From Macrotis lagotis (taxonomy: Eukaryota > Chordata > Mammalia > Peramelemorphia > Peramelidae), in assembly GCF_037893015.1 (NCBI RefSeq), contig NC_133666.1, positions 256,686,294 through 256,750,293 of the forward strand: a stretch of 64,000 bases of DNA, given 5' to 3'. Positions 25,020-35,517 of this stretch are shown here, in pieces. Numbering within the stretch: position 1 is the first letter of the stretch; the number at the start of each line of letters is the position of its first letter. The notes under the pieces were generated by a model. The model made no database searches. It worked only from the letters and a program-made list of their open reading frames with translations, and was not told the DNA's origin. The translations under genes and the position numbers were made by a program.

Positions 25020-25355
25020 TAGGGGCAACTGAGTGGTTCAGTGAATGAAGAACCAGGCCTGAAGTCAGGAAGATCTTGGTTCAAATCCAGCTTTGTACCT
25101 GGAAGTTGTATAATCAAGAACAAGTTACTTAACCTTTGTTTGTCTCAATTTTCCCCATTTGTAAAATGGGGAAAATATTTACAGAAAATGAATGCTGAAG
25201 ACTATCTTTACATTTAATTAGAAAAAAATAATTTTTTTTTAAAATGGGAATAATAATGGCATTTAGTTCTGAGGGTTGTTGTGAAGATCAAATATGATAA
25301 AATTTGTAAAGCACTTAGCATAGTGGTTAGTGCATAAATGTGAGCTATTGTTAAG
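25020..25355 (+). mobile_element. CORE-SINE (MIR/Ther-like), sense, interrupted by an L1 tip
   Basis: Head 'ggggcaactgagtggttcag', 'aggaagatcttggttcaaat' and 'ttccccatttgtaaaatggg', then the body resumes after the L1 insertion with 'ggttgttgtgaagatcaaat' and 'tttgtaaagcacttagcat'. Confidence 0.8.
25177..25239 (+). mobile_element. 63-bp severely 5'-truncated L1 3' end nested in a CORE-SINE
   Basis: 'gaatgctgaagactatcttt' plus 'acatttaattagaaaaaaat' matches the extreme L1 3' end as I know it. The repeat taaaatggggaaaat on the left and taaaatgggaataat on the right duplicates the SINE sequence, as expected of a target-site duplication. Confidence 0.65.
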
Positions 25356-25444
25356 GTTTCCTTTTACCCAAATGAAACAAAAACAATGGGTTTCTTTTCT
25401 AAAGGTGTCACTCACTTCCTGGAAGCCAAGGAGATTCAGAGAAA

Positions 25445-25660
25445 TGGTAAGACAGTTAGGTAGTACAGCAGAGAAAGATACTAGACTTGGAGTCAGGGAT
25501 CTAAGTTCAAATATGATCTCAAATACTGGATGAGCCACTACCCTGCCTGCCTCAGTTTCCTCAATTGTAAAATGAGAATCATGATGCACTCACATCCTGA
25601 GGTTCTAGTAAGGATCAAATGGATTAATATTTATAAAGAGTTCAGCAAAGTGCCTTTCTT
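25445..25660 (+). mobile_element. MIR/Ther-like CORE-SINE, sense
   Basis: 'gacttggagtcagggatcta', 'gcctcagtttcctcaattgt', 'gtaaaatgagaatcatgatg' and 'atttataaagagttcagcaa'. Confidence 0.75.
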
Positions 25661-26140
25661 GTCCTTTTCTCTTACCTTTTTGAATAATGCCATGAGGCAT
25701 ATGGATTATTAAAGTCTGGGTATCATTCAGTCTTCTGGGTCCTGGCTCCTTTCACTGGCCCAACCCCTTCACAACTCTTGTCCAGAGTAAACTAGAAACA
25801 ATCAAGGGATCTCAATCCTACAAGAGAAATTCCCTTATCCTTTTACAAAGGAACACATAGTCCAACTTCTTTGTGGATGGAGTAATGTGGAGTGGGCAGC
25901 AGGGGGTCAGGTTTTGGTATTGGTTCTGAGCTAATGTGCTGGGAGACTTTGATTACTACTCTGACCCAATGATGCATCATCTGAAAAATATCAGGGTTGG
26001 ACTTCCTCCTAATTTGAGAATATTTTGGGAAGTATAAGAAAAGTCTGCTTTTTTGAAACCTGGACTAAGATGTCTCCAATGATGTTATCTGAGAGATAAA
26101 TTGCTCCCTAAATGCAGAACCGTCATACTAAGAGCGCTTA

Positions 26141-26332
<192 letters not shown>

Positions 26333-26344
26333 CTAAACATTAGT

Positions 26345-26803
26345 CTTTAAGAGGGGTCATATATTTGGTTAAAGCAACTGTGTTGTTGTTGTTGAGAGGT
26401 CATGTTGTACTGGTCATGACCCCATTTGATGTTTTCTTGGCAAAGATAATGGAGTGGTCTGTTATTTCCTTCTCCAGATAATTTTAAAGATAAGAAAACT
26501 GAGACTAGGGGCAGCTAGGTAACGCAGTGGATAAAGCCCCAGCCCTGGAATCGAGACGACCTGAGTTCAAATCCAACCTCAGTTACCTAATAATTATTTA
26601 GCTGTGTTTCCTTAGGAAAGTCACTTAACCCCACTGCCTTGCAAAAACCAAAGGGGGAAAAAAGTAAACTGAGGCTAACAGAATTAAAGTTTGCCATGGG
26701 GCATTCATAGCTTTTAAGTGTCTGAGGCTAGATTTCAAATCAAGAAGATGAGTGTTCCTGAATCCAGACCTAGCTCTCTATCTACTGTACCACCTAGCTG
26801 TTC
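26345..26803 (-). mobile_element. Mar1-like CORE-SINE, antisense, split by a younger SINE
   Basis: Left part has 'gttgttgttgttgagaggtc', 'ccccatttgatgttttcttgg' and 'ataagaaaactgaga'. After the insertion it resumes with 'gtaaactgaggctaacagaa' and ends 'accacctagctgttc'. Confidence 0.85.
26508..26665 (+). mobile_element. WSINE1-like SINE nested in a Mar1-like SINE
   Basis: Sense copy 'ggggcagctaggtaacgcag' to 'ctgccttgcaaaaacc' plus A-rich tail. Flanks aaactgagacta (26496-26507) and aaactgaggcta (26666-26677) match at 11 of 12 positions. The nesting dates it as younger than the Mar1-like host. Confidence 0.93.
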
Positions 26804-26963
26804 ATTATTTAACTGCTTTATTAATTTAGATAAACATTTATATTTATATACATATACATATTTCTAAACCCACATATATAAATACATAGACATTTTTACA
26901 TTCACATATACATGTGAGTATATATACATACATGCATATATAATAACACCAAACTATTTGTAT

Positions 26964-27399
26964 TGCAAGACCCTGAGTTTCGAAACCTATGAACTTTAGC
27001 CTGAATGCCTGTAAGACCCTGAATGTCGAAACCTATGAACTTTTGCCTAAATTCTGCCTCTAAGTCTCTGCTTGGTCAGCTTGATGAGTTTCTGCCTGAT
27101 CAGCTTCTGGAGATTCTGCCTGGTCAGCTCTCGGACCATGCAGCGGGGGGCTTCTCCAAGGACCTGCATCCAATAAGAACATGCTGCACCATCTCAAGAC
27201 AATCTGCAGGCAGATGCTTGAAACTCCCCTACCGAACCATATATAAGGTCTCTCCTCACTTTACTTGGGGTTCCAGGATCCTAGCCCTGTCCTAGGATGG
27301 AACCCTAGCTTGAGCTAGTTTAACAGACCCTTGCTATTGCATCTCCATCGTGTCGAGTGCCTCTGTTCCGTAATTGGGGACTTTTCTCAGACCATAACA
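26964..27399 (+). mobile_element. Solo LTR of an endogenous retrovirus, gammaretrovirus-like layout
   Basis: About 436 bp that begins TGCAAGACCC and ends AACA, with flanking gtat and ttat (three of four bases shared). Inside are a 46-bp duplicated U3 block (units from 26967 and 27013), a further 24-bp repeat around 27074-27135, a CCAAT box (27170-27174), a TATA box tatataag (27240-27247) and a GC-richer R/U5-like end. The order of elements is that of a gammaretroviral LTR. A canonical AATAAA is not present where one is expected, near 27320. No internal retroviral sequence adjoins it. Family not identified. Confidence 0.72.
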
Positions 27400-27677
27400 T
27401 TATGATATATGCATGTACGCAAAGTAATTCTTTCTATCAGTGCAGTCAAGTATGTATGTATGTATGTGGTGTGTATGTATAAATATATATATCTATATAT
27501 ATAATATATATTATGTATACATATATATTTCTGTATTTCTGTATAAATGAACATTTATTAAGTACCTACTCATTTCCTTACACTATGAGAGATCTAGGGG
27601 ATACTAAGACCAAAGTAAATCAGTACCTACACCCCAAAAGCTTACATTCTTCTTAAAGTAGATAAAATGTTCTCAGA

Positions 27678-27685
27678 TATGTATA

Positions 27686-27731
<46 letters not shown>
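27678..27731 (+). repeat. (TA)n microsatellite
   Basis: A run of TA units, partly interrupted at the left; other short TA and TATG tracts lie between 26815 and 27530. Confidence 0.95.
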
Positions 27732-27734
<3 letters not shown>

Positions 27735-28509
27735 CTCTACAAAATAAATACTATATGGTGACTTAACCTTGAAGAGCCCCAGAAGATCCAAGAGATGGAA
27801 ATGAAAAGGGAGAGCATTACTGTCCCAGAAACAATTAGTGCAAATACTTGGGAAGCCAGAGATTGTAAGATGTATAAGGAATATAACGACATGACTAGAA
27901 TATAAAGTATATGAAGAAGAATAATGTATAATCATTTTGGAAAACTAGGCTAGAACCAGATTATGAAGGATGTTTAAAAGAAGGTTTGTATTTTATCCTG
28001 CCACAGATACACATGGAAGCTTCTTGAACAATGGAATTATATTAAAAAATCATGCACATATATGCTATATGTATATGGGTTTTGCAAATATGCATATATG
28101 TTTGTAAATATTGCAGTGGTAAAGCAAAGTCAACATAACTGTTGAAAACTGAGCAGAGACAATGTACTATCAATATAAACTCAAGACTCAAATGTAATTA
28201 AGGGATCCCCAGAGAGTACTGGTATTTCTAACTTGGTCATGATGTGTGAGACCAGGCTTGCTGTTTTTGGAATAACAATTTATGGCCATTAGACCCAAGA
28301 GTATGAGAATGGCCCTGAGGCCCAGGCACTGCTGCTGTAGGGCAGGGAGGATGGACATGTGGGGACAAGTCCGTGAACTGAGGACTTGAACTTCTTTGCT
28401 CAGCTGGTTCACTCAACAATAGATGTGCCACTGAATAAATATTCTCCTCTTTCGTCTTTTGTTATGCCATTTAGTCTATATATGCATTTGTGAAGGTGGT
28501 CTGACTGGG

Positions 28510-28646
28510 GCCAGTGTAGCAGGATGGACAGAGTAAGGAGATAGGTTCTGCTCCTGGCTCAGCTACTAATTGACTGCATGACCTAGAAGAAATCCCTTCA
28601 TCTCTCTTCCTCTCAATTTCCTCATCTGGAAACTGAGAGGATGATA
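28510..28646 (+). mobile_element. MIR-like CORE-SINE, sense
   Basis: 'ctcctggctcagctactaatt', 'atgacctagaagaaatccc' and 'caatttcctcatctggaaac' in MIR order. Confidence 0.65.
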
Positions 28647-28655
28647 CTAGATCAG

Positions 28656-28919
28656 AGGCTGGCCAAATCTGGTTCATTGTCTGTTTCTGTATTGCCCTGA
28701 GCTAAGAATTAAAATAAAGTTTTATTAAAATAAGAATTAAAGTTTTATTCTTTGTTAAATTAATTTTAATTACTTAAAAATTACATACATACATATATAT
28801 AGAAACAGAGACAGAGACAGAGAGACAGAAAGAGACAGAGACAAAGGCAGAGACACAGAGAAAGAGAATTAAAATAAATTCTTAGGTCTGCAGACCAGAA
28901 TTGACCAGTTTGCCAGCCT
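28656..28919 (+). mobile_element. hAT-like non-autonomous DNA transposon (MITE) with internal simple repeats
   Basis: Ends are inverted: aggctggc at 28656-28663 and gccagcct at 28912-28919, with further similarity inward (caaatctgg and ccagtttg). Flanks ctagatcag (28647-28655) and ctagattag (28920-28928) match at 8 of 9, close to the 8-bp duplication of hAT elements. The left end (tggccaaatctggttca, ataaagttttatt) resembles hAT-Charlie type MITEs. About 75 bp of CATA and GAGACA repeats has expanded inside it. Confidence 0.62.
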
Positions 28920-29067
28920 CTAGATTAGAGAAAATTTAAAGTCTTTTTCTACTGTAACATTCAACATTTTTTACTAAGAAATAAATTTTTCCTCCCCACT
29001 TTTTCAGCTAGTTGTATCAGTATTGTATAAACATTACTAGCAATTATTCAGGAACTATAGTGTAAAA

Positions 29068-29078
29068 TATACATACAT

Positions 29079-29115
<37 letters not shown>
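29068..29115 (+). repeat. (CATA)n(CA)n compound microsatellite
   Basis: About seven CATA units followed by about nine CA units. Confidence 0.93.
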
Positions 29116-29464
29116 TATACTCAAAGGTAGATTGTAGCTAAAACTTGATTCGTTTATTTTTAGTTCTATTAGTGCCTTTAGTTTTTACACTACAATAACT
29201 TTCCAATATGCCTCCCCCCTTACCTTGAACCACTCTTTGTAATAAAAAGCATTTTGCAAAAGAACTGGCACAATAACTACATCTGACAGTGCAACATTAT
29301 GTACTTGCTGTTTCCCATGTTTCTACCAAGTAAAAGAAAATGTGATTCATCATCTGTTATTCAGGACCATGAATGGTCATTGAAATTATTCTGAATTAAA
29401 TTCCTTCTATCATTGTTATAATTTACATTTTTAAAGTCACTGTACATATTGTTTCTACTTATCC

Positions 29465-29690
29465 CACTTTTTAGGAAAGGTGGATAGTGAAGAGTGACAG
29501 ATTTGGAGCCAGAAATCATGGTTTCAAATCCCAGCTTTGCCATTTAGTATCTGTGTGACCTTAAACAGACCACTTAATTTCTCTATATCTCAGTTTGCTC
29601 ATCTGTAAAATGAAAAGGTTGAACTAGATCATTTCTAAGCTCCCTCCTTAAATCTACAAGCCAATGAGCACTGGTTCATATATTTTTCCA
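29465..29690 (+). mobile_element. MIR-like CORE-SINE, sense
   Basis: 'atttggagccagaaatcatgg', 'ctgtgtgaccttaaacagac', 'tcagtttgctcatctgtaaa' in order. A second, more diverged copy lies at about 29895-30040. Confidence 0.78.
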
Positions 29691-30379
29691 TGCTTAAGTA
29701 GATTCCTTATATTCATATTTCTAATGGTATAATGAGATTCATTACATCTTTATAAAACAACTATTTTAGCCTTTTCCCCAAATGATGTATATTGCTAGAC
29801 CTTTCTCTTGTTTTAATATAATTACTTTCATTTTAAAAAAAATCTTGCCAGTCGAAACAGGTATTTTCAAGTTGTAGAGAAGACACAAGAAATTTCTCTC
29901 AGAGGCAGATAAGGTGAAGAGTTCTGAATTTAGAATCAGATATGAGTTTCATCCCTAGTGCTTGTGCTTATGAGATTGGACAAATCACTTAAATGGTTTG
30001 AAGTTCAATTTCCACATCTATAGAATTAGGATTATAATCTCCTTCCTTCCTTCCTTCACCACCTCTACATGAAGTTAATCCTCACTGCCCAAATACCAAT
30101 ACCTTCCCCCAAAAAAATCACTTGCATATATCTATATAACACTGTGTTAGAATAATTAGTTCATTCGAAGCCTAAAGGCAATATAATGGCACCTTTTTGT
30201 CCAAAAGATTTCTTCCTCTGCTACTTTGGTAAGCATATATTAAAAGAAATTATATTTAAAGAAATTAGAGCAACAATTATAGTTACTCCCAGGCCCTAGA
30301 TGAGCATGGAAAATTCCTAACATTTAGACAGAAATGTGAAGTTCTGCCTAATTTACATTTGTCTTATATGTATATTTGC

Positions 30380-30535
30380 TGTTCATTTGTTTCAGTCACA
30401 TCTGACCTTTTATGACTGCATTTGCCCAAGTAATGCTTGTAAGTGTCTGAGACTAGATTTGAACTCTGGAAGGGAGTCTTCTTAATTGCATGCCCAGTTC
30501 TCTATCCATGCCACAACTGAGCTGCCCTTGAAGCA
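30380..30535 (-). mobile_element. Mar1-like CORE-SINE, antisense, internally deleted
   Basis: 'ctgttcatttgtttcagtca' at the left and 'aagtgtctgagactagattt' at the right, with the central CORE missing. Confidence 0.6.
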
Positions 30536-30642
30536 GTGATTGTAGCATTTGAGCAATCCTAGTTTCTGTATGTCATTTAAAATTCTCAATTACAGTCCAT
30601 ATAATTAAGGAAAAAAAACCAAGCAGTGTTAGGAAACTACTA

Positions 30643-30660
30643 TCTCTCTATCTCTCTATC

Positions 30661-30750
<90 letters not shown>
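30643..30750 (+). repeat. (CTAT)n(CT)n(TA)n compound microsatellite
   Basis: CTAT units pass into about 22 CT units and then about 21 TA units with no unique spacer. Confidence 0.96.
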
Positions 30751-30753
<3 letters not shown>

Positions 30754-31764
30754 GCTGAAACAAAGGGAATAAATGTAAAAAAGGGGCAAAAAAGCCAGAA
30801 GTAGCAGCAATACAACGTGTCAGTGAATATATATAATTACATGCAAGGTAAACATTATAGGGGTGGTATTAAACCTAGGGGACAATGTAAGGGTAGAGGA
30901 TCGGTCTAGTCAGTATTGTCAAACTCAGAACAGATTTGGCACATTGATAGTAAGAAAATAACATTACCTATTTTCATTTATATTGCTAAATATTTCCCAA
31001 TTACATTTTAAGCAGATTCTGTCATGGGGCTGTGAATCTGATACCTTTGAATGCTAGATAATTATCCTATCCCACTTAAAGTAGATAAAAATATGTTACA
31101 CCAAGATATATTTATCAGAACAGATCCCATGTTGATTTCCACAAGGTGTGAACATGAACTAGATATTTCTCTAGCTGCAACTGAAAGTCTGTTCAGATTG
31201 ACTGAGGGACTTAGTCCCACCCTACGGGGGCCTGTATAAAACCATCAAGCTAGTTGGAATAGTGAAGTTAAGTGGTTGGCAGTAAAGAGGGAAGACTGTG
31301 CCAGCTAAACCCCTGAGAAGGAATTCATTAGTGGGGAGGAGCAGAGACCAAGAAACAGCCTTAGGTTCAGTTTTTTCTCCATCCCTCTTGGCTGGAGGAG
31401 CAAAGGAAGAATATAGGCTTTTACTTTAGGATCCAAGTAATGTCCCCAAAATGGCTGATGACAAACATGATGTACACTGGGAGTCAGGAAGAGACTAGTT
31501 TCAATTAGGAAAGCAAATTCAAGTCTCTACAAAGAACCTAGTAGAAAAGCTAAACCATACCTAAGGAAAGCATTTTGGGAATTTCAGTAAAAAGTAGCAG
31601 TGAGCTATCCTTCAACATTTGTCCCCTTTTAAACTTGAGTCAATTTTCCCCTGGACTCTCTATATGGAGGGATGTATGTACCATCTGTACCAACAATATC
31701 GTTGAAGTAAAAATCCCTTTCTAAAAAAAAAAGCTAATTAAAAGTCTGGTCGACTTATGGAAAC

Positions 31765-31990
31765 TGATAACCATGGCAGAAATCAAGAAGACTCCTCTTC
31801 CAGAGTTCAAATCTGGTTTCAGACACCTACAAGCATGACTTGGGCAAGTCACTTAATCCTGTTGACCTCAGTCTCCTCATCTATAAAATAAGTTGAAAAA
31901 GGAAATGGCAACCCACTCTAGATCTTTGCCAAGAAAACTCTAAATGCAGTCATGAAGGGTCAGACATGACTGAATAGCTAAAACAAGCAG
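31765..31990 (+). mobile_element. Mar1-like CORE-SINE, sense
   Basis: 'gaaaaaggaaatggcaaccc', 'ctttgccaagaaaactctaa' and 'aagggtcagacatgactgaa' identify the Mar1-like 3' half. Confidence 0.85.
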
Positions 31991-32108
31991 GGTCTTGGAA
32001 GCTATATAGATTAGAAAGATAACCTACAACCTATCAGGATTACCCCAACTAGTGTCCTGTGGGGTGTAGTGACTGTGTTCTGGGGATCCAGAGTATATAT
32101 ACAAATAT

Positions 32109-32111
<3 letters not shown>

Positions 32112-32145
<34 letters not shown>

Positions 32146-32330
32146 CATGTATATGAGGGCAGTTAGGTGTCACAGTGAATAGGTGTGACCCTAGACAAGT
32201 CATTTAACCCTATCTGCCTCAGTTTTGTCAACTATAAAATGAGCTAGAGAAGGAAATGGCAAACCATTCAAGTCTCTTTGCCAAGAAAGCCCAAATGGGA
32301 TCATGAAAAGTTGGACATGACAACAAAATT
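32112..32330 (+). mobile_element. (CA)n followed by Mar1-like CORE-SINE, sense, with internal deletion
   Basis: (CA)n at 32112-32141, then from about 32155 'gggcagttaggtgtcacagtg', a deletion of the B-box region, and the 3' half with 'gctagagaaggaaatggcaa' and 'gttggacatgacaac'. Confidence 0.85.
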
Positions 32331-32384
32331 TTCGTAATTATTTTGATTGTACGCCCAATCAGACTACATTGGGTACTGCCTAAC

Positions 32385-32810
32385 AACAATAAAAATAATT
32401 AACATTTATATAACACTTTAAGTCTTACAAATATTTTTTGATCACAATTTTGTGAGCCAGTTGTTACAAGTATCAATATCCCCAGGTATAGAAAAGAGAA
32501 CTGAGGCTCAGAGATGTTAAGTTCTTTCCTGGAATTATACTACTAATAAATGTGATGTTTGGACTTTCCCATGAATCATTTGCTGATCTCTGCTGTGAGG
32601 CAGAGAAGGACAAGAGAATAAATGGTAGCATTGAATTGGAGGACCTGGTTCAAAATCTGATATTTCCACTTCTTACCTGTATGACTTTGAGCAAGTTGCT
32701 CAACTTGTCCGGCATTTGGTTTCCCTATTTATAAAATGACTAGATGTTAGACCAGATGACCTCTGCAGGTTCTTTCTGGTTCTAAATCAATTATTGTATG
32801 ATCTTCTCAT
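32385..32810. mobile_element. Two MIR-like CORE-SINEs in opposite orientation
   Basis: 32385-32545 is antisense (actgaggctcagagatgtt). 32600-32810 is sense (attggaggacctggttcaaa, ttgagcaagttgctcaactt, agatgacctctgcaggttc). Confidence 0.72.
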
Positions 32811-33510
32811 TACATCTTGCTCTCATGCCTTCCAAATCATGTCCCAGCAGCAATGGATAGAATAATGAGAGACTCCAGGCACCTTTCATAAAGCAATGGA
32901 AAACAAAGCATCATATCCATCAGCCAGTTCATAAAGAATAAATCGGCAGATTAGGATCATTTGACCATACTATGTTTACTTTATGTACATTTGTGCTTGG
33001 CTGTGGAAACCACCTAGGGAATTATTTTCTGATTATGTGGGCTACTGTGGTGCTGAAATTAATTGTACACCTAATTCAGGACAGAGCAACAATTTCATAG
33101 TTGTGCAGCAATGACCTCATAAAAGTTCTTTGCATCTAGCTCCAGGCAGAGCACAGCAAGGTTGTGTATCAACCACCCGCAGATCCTGGGCAGGGGCAGC
33201 CCTAAGCTTCAGAGACTGAGAGGAGCAATGAAAATCAGAAAAATCAGGTGCTGCCTGTTTCAATAGATTCACTTTCTTTTAAACCTCAAAAAGGCAGGGT
33301 CACCTACTTATAAGACACCTACATTTTATTCCTATGGATACTCTCTGGCATGGGAATGTGGTTGACAGAGTAGGGAGGCAATGATGGATGACATGTCTAT
33401 CTAAAGGCTACCATTTTTGAGGTATAAGCTTTTCAAGTTTTCCTTGGATTCTCACAAAAGGGATCCAGCCAACCATGATTAGGAAGAAGACTAGCAATGC
33501 ATTGTAATCT

Positions 33511-33956
33511 AGGTCTGACTCAGGCTATGATAGTTTAATTCTGATATTGGAACAAAATGAGACATTCATAGGTCATTCAACAGTTAACAGAGGGAGGTTT
33601 ACAGACATAGCATAGAAAGGATATTCAGTAAGGATGTAGCCAAAAGAGAGTACTTCCCATATCCCACATCTCCATTCTGTATGGAAATCACCTGGTTAGC
33701 AGGGTAGGCTATGGTTGTTTGAGTGAACCTGAAACATTCTCTTAGTATAAAGGCCTGAAAACACAGATGTAGGCTTTTTTAATGGCCTTACATGATCAGG
33801 TAAGCATGAGGCAAGCAAGAAGCAAAGTCAATAGAAGCCTTAGCCTCTGGGTCAGTTAAATTTTGGGACAATTTCTTGCCTTTTAGGGAAAGAACCTAAA
33901 TTACATGGCAAGGAGAGTGAAAGGGGAATTTCTCATAGTTAAGCTATCACAGTCCA
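33511..33956 (-). mobile_element. LTR-like repeat A of an antisense endogenous retrovirus remnant
   Basis: Aligns with 34885-35517: shared 'gtctgactcagg', the block 'tcataggtcattcaacagtt' (20 bases identical), 'atagaaaggata', a 'cttttttaatggccttacat' block and 'gacaatttcttgccttt'. Antisense ends fit TG...CA. Family unknown. Confidence 0.55.
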
Positions 33957-34884
33957 CCCCTTTGGTGGAAAGGTCCTAAAGGTCTCTTAGAGGGCCTCCC
34001 ACCATTTGTAGGCTGTCACTGGACAACCTTAATCTTGGCAATCCAAGGTCCATAAATAACACTGAAGGAAAAAGAAAGGAAAGATATCTAAATCTAAAAG
34101 TCAGAATAAAACAAAATAAACAAAACTGTAATGGCTCCCTGGAAGCATGACCAAATGTGGAAGAGAATGAAGAGGAGAAATCTTAGACTTCATTTCTTCA
34201 CAATAGAAATACTATGTCCTGACTCTCAATGAGCCAGTCCATGTAGTGGATTATATGCCACATTTTTTGCAGTTCACACTGGGTCACTCGATGAAAAATG
34301 GTCACAATGAAAAGAGGTCACAATGAGCCAGAGGACACTGGAAAATCAGAGCTACTGCACTGATGATGACACATCCACTAATACAACTTAGGGCTATCTA
34401 TAGTAAGTCGGCTAAGAGAGTAACACATTTTCCAGCAAAACCTCTAGGTCAGAGTTTTTGAATCCCTTTCCTCATTAGCATCACTCCTTTCAATTGTATC
34501 ACCACCAGTTCTATCAAAGCCCTCTGCTTTCACTGCATATTTAAATAAGCTCTGTCTCTTACTATTCAATGTATTCTACCAGTTTATATGCAACATTTCT
34601 ATGCTGGTTATTCAGATTCTCTGTGATGATTCATAATAAACAAGGGATAGTAGACCTGGAATTTTCTTTTTTTTAATTCCTATTATTCCTATTCCAATAC
34701 TCACTGAGCTAATTTATAGTCATCAATAAGATTCACTGAGGGAGCACCAGCAAGGTCCTTGACATAAGGTGTAATGATACTATATCTGGCTGCTCAGTCA
34801 CCATCTGGTCTATATTTGCATCTCCTTTACACTACTTCACCCACATTATGAACCACAATGATATCTTGTTCCAATTCCCAACTA
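33957..34884 (-). mobile_element. Residual internal region between the two LTR-like repeats
   Basis: About 0.93 kb with no recognisable gag, pol or env frame; far shorter than a provirus, so most of the interior is deleted or never existed. Confidence 0.4.
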
Positions 34885-35517
34885 TGTCTGACTTAGGCGG
34901 TTCTCAGGTAGTTTATGTCTTTTACTAGAATGAAATAAGATGCTCATAGGTCATTCAACAGTTCATAAAAGATTTAATAAGTTGTTCCATAGAAAGGATA
35001 CACAACAAGAAAAATGTACTTAACTCAAGTAGACAACCTCCCTTTTCTGATCTCCATTCTTTCCAGAGGCCTGGTGATTCCCTTGACCTCTATCAGGTCT
35101 GAAGAACCCAATTCCAATGGACAGGACTTTTTATGACTTTACATGTTCAAATCAGCTAAGGTGACATAGTATAGAGGGTGCTGGGTCTGGAATAAGGAAG
35201 ATCAGAGTTCTAATTGAGTCTCACACATTTACTAGCTCTGTGACCCTGGGTAAATTGCTTAATCACCCTTTGCCTCCATTTTCTCATCTGTAACATGGGG
35301 CTAATAGTACTTACTTCCCAGGCCTGTTGTGCAATCAAATGAAATAACATTTATAAAATGCTTAACAAAGTATCTGACACATAGCCAGTTCTATATAAAT
35401 GTGGGTTTATTTAATGCTGGTTAAGCCACAAGGACAATTTTCTTGCCTTTGGGGGATAGAACTAACCTAATCTATGTGCCAGGAAGATTGGGAACCCTGG
35501 CTGGTATGGATCCAGTC
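34885..35517 (-). mobile_element. LTR-like repeat B, interrupted by a CORE-SINE
   Basis: Partner of repeat A in the same orientation. It is longer because a MIR/Ther-like SINE sits at about 35160-35412. Similarity to A resumes on the far side with 'gacaattttcttgccttt' and ends 'ccagtca'. Confidence 0.55.
35160..35412 (+). mobile_element. MIR/Ther-like CORE-SINE, sense, near full length
   Basis: 'ctctgtgaccctgggtaaat', 'ccattttctcatctgtaaca', 'aaataacatttataaaatgc' and 'gtatctgacacatagcc'. It lies inside LTR-like repeat B. Confidence 0.85.

Noticed and set aside
31190..31730. LTR-like segment with TATA-type tgtataaaacc and an A-run end
   Set aside because: No flanking duplication, no defined TG...CA ends and no second copy in the window.
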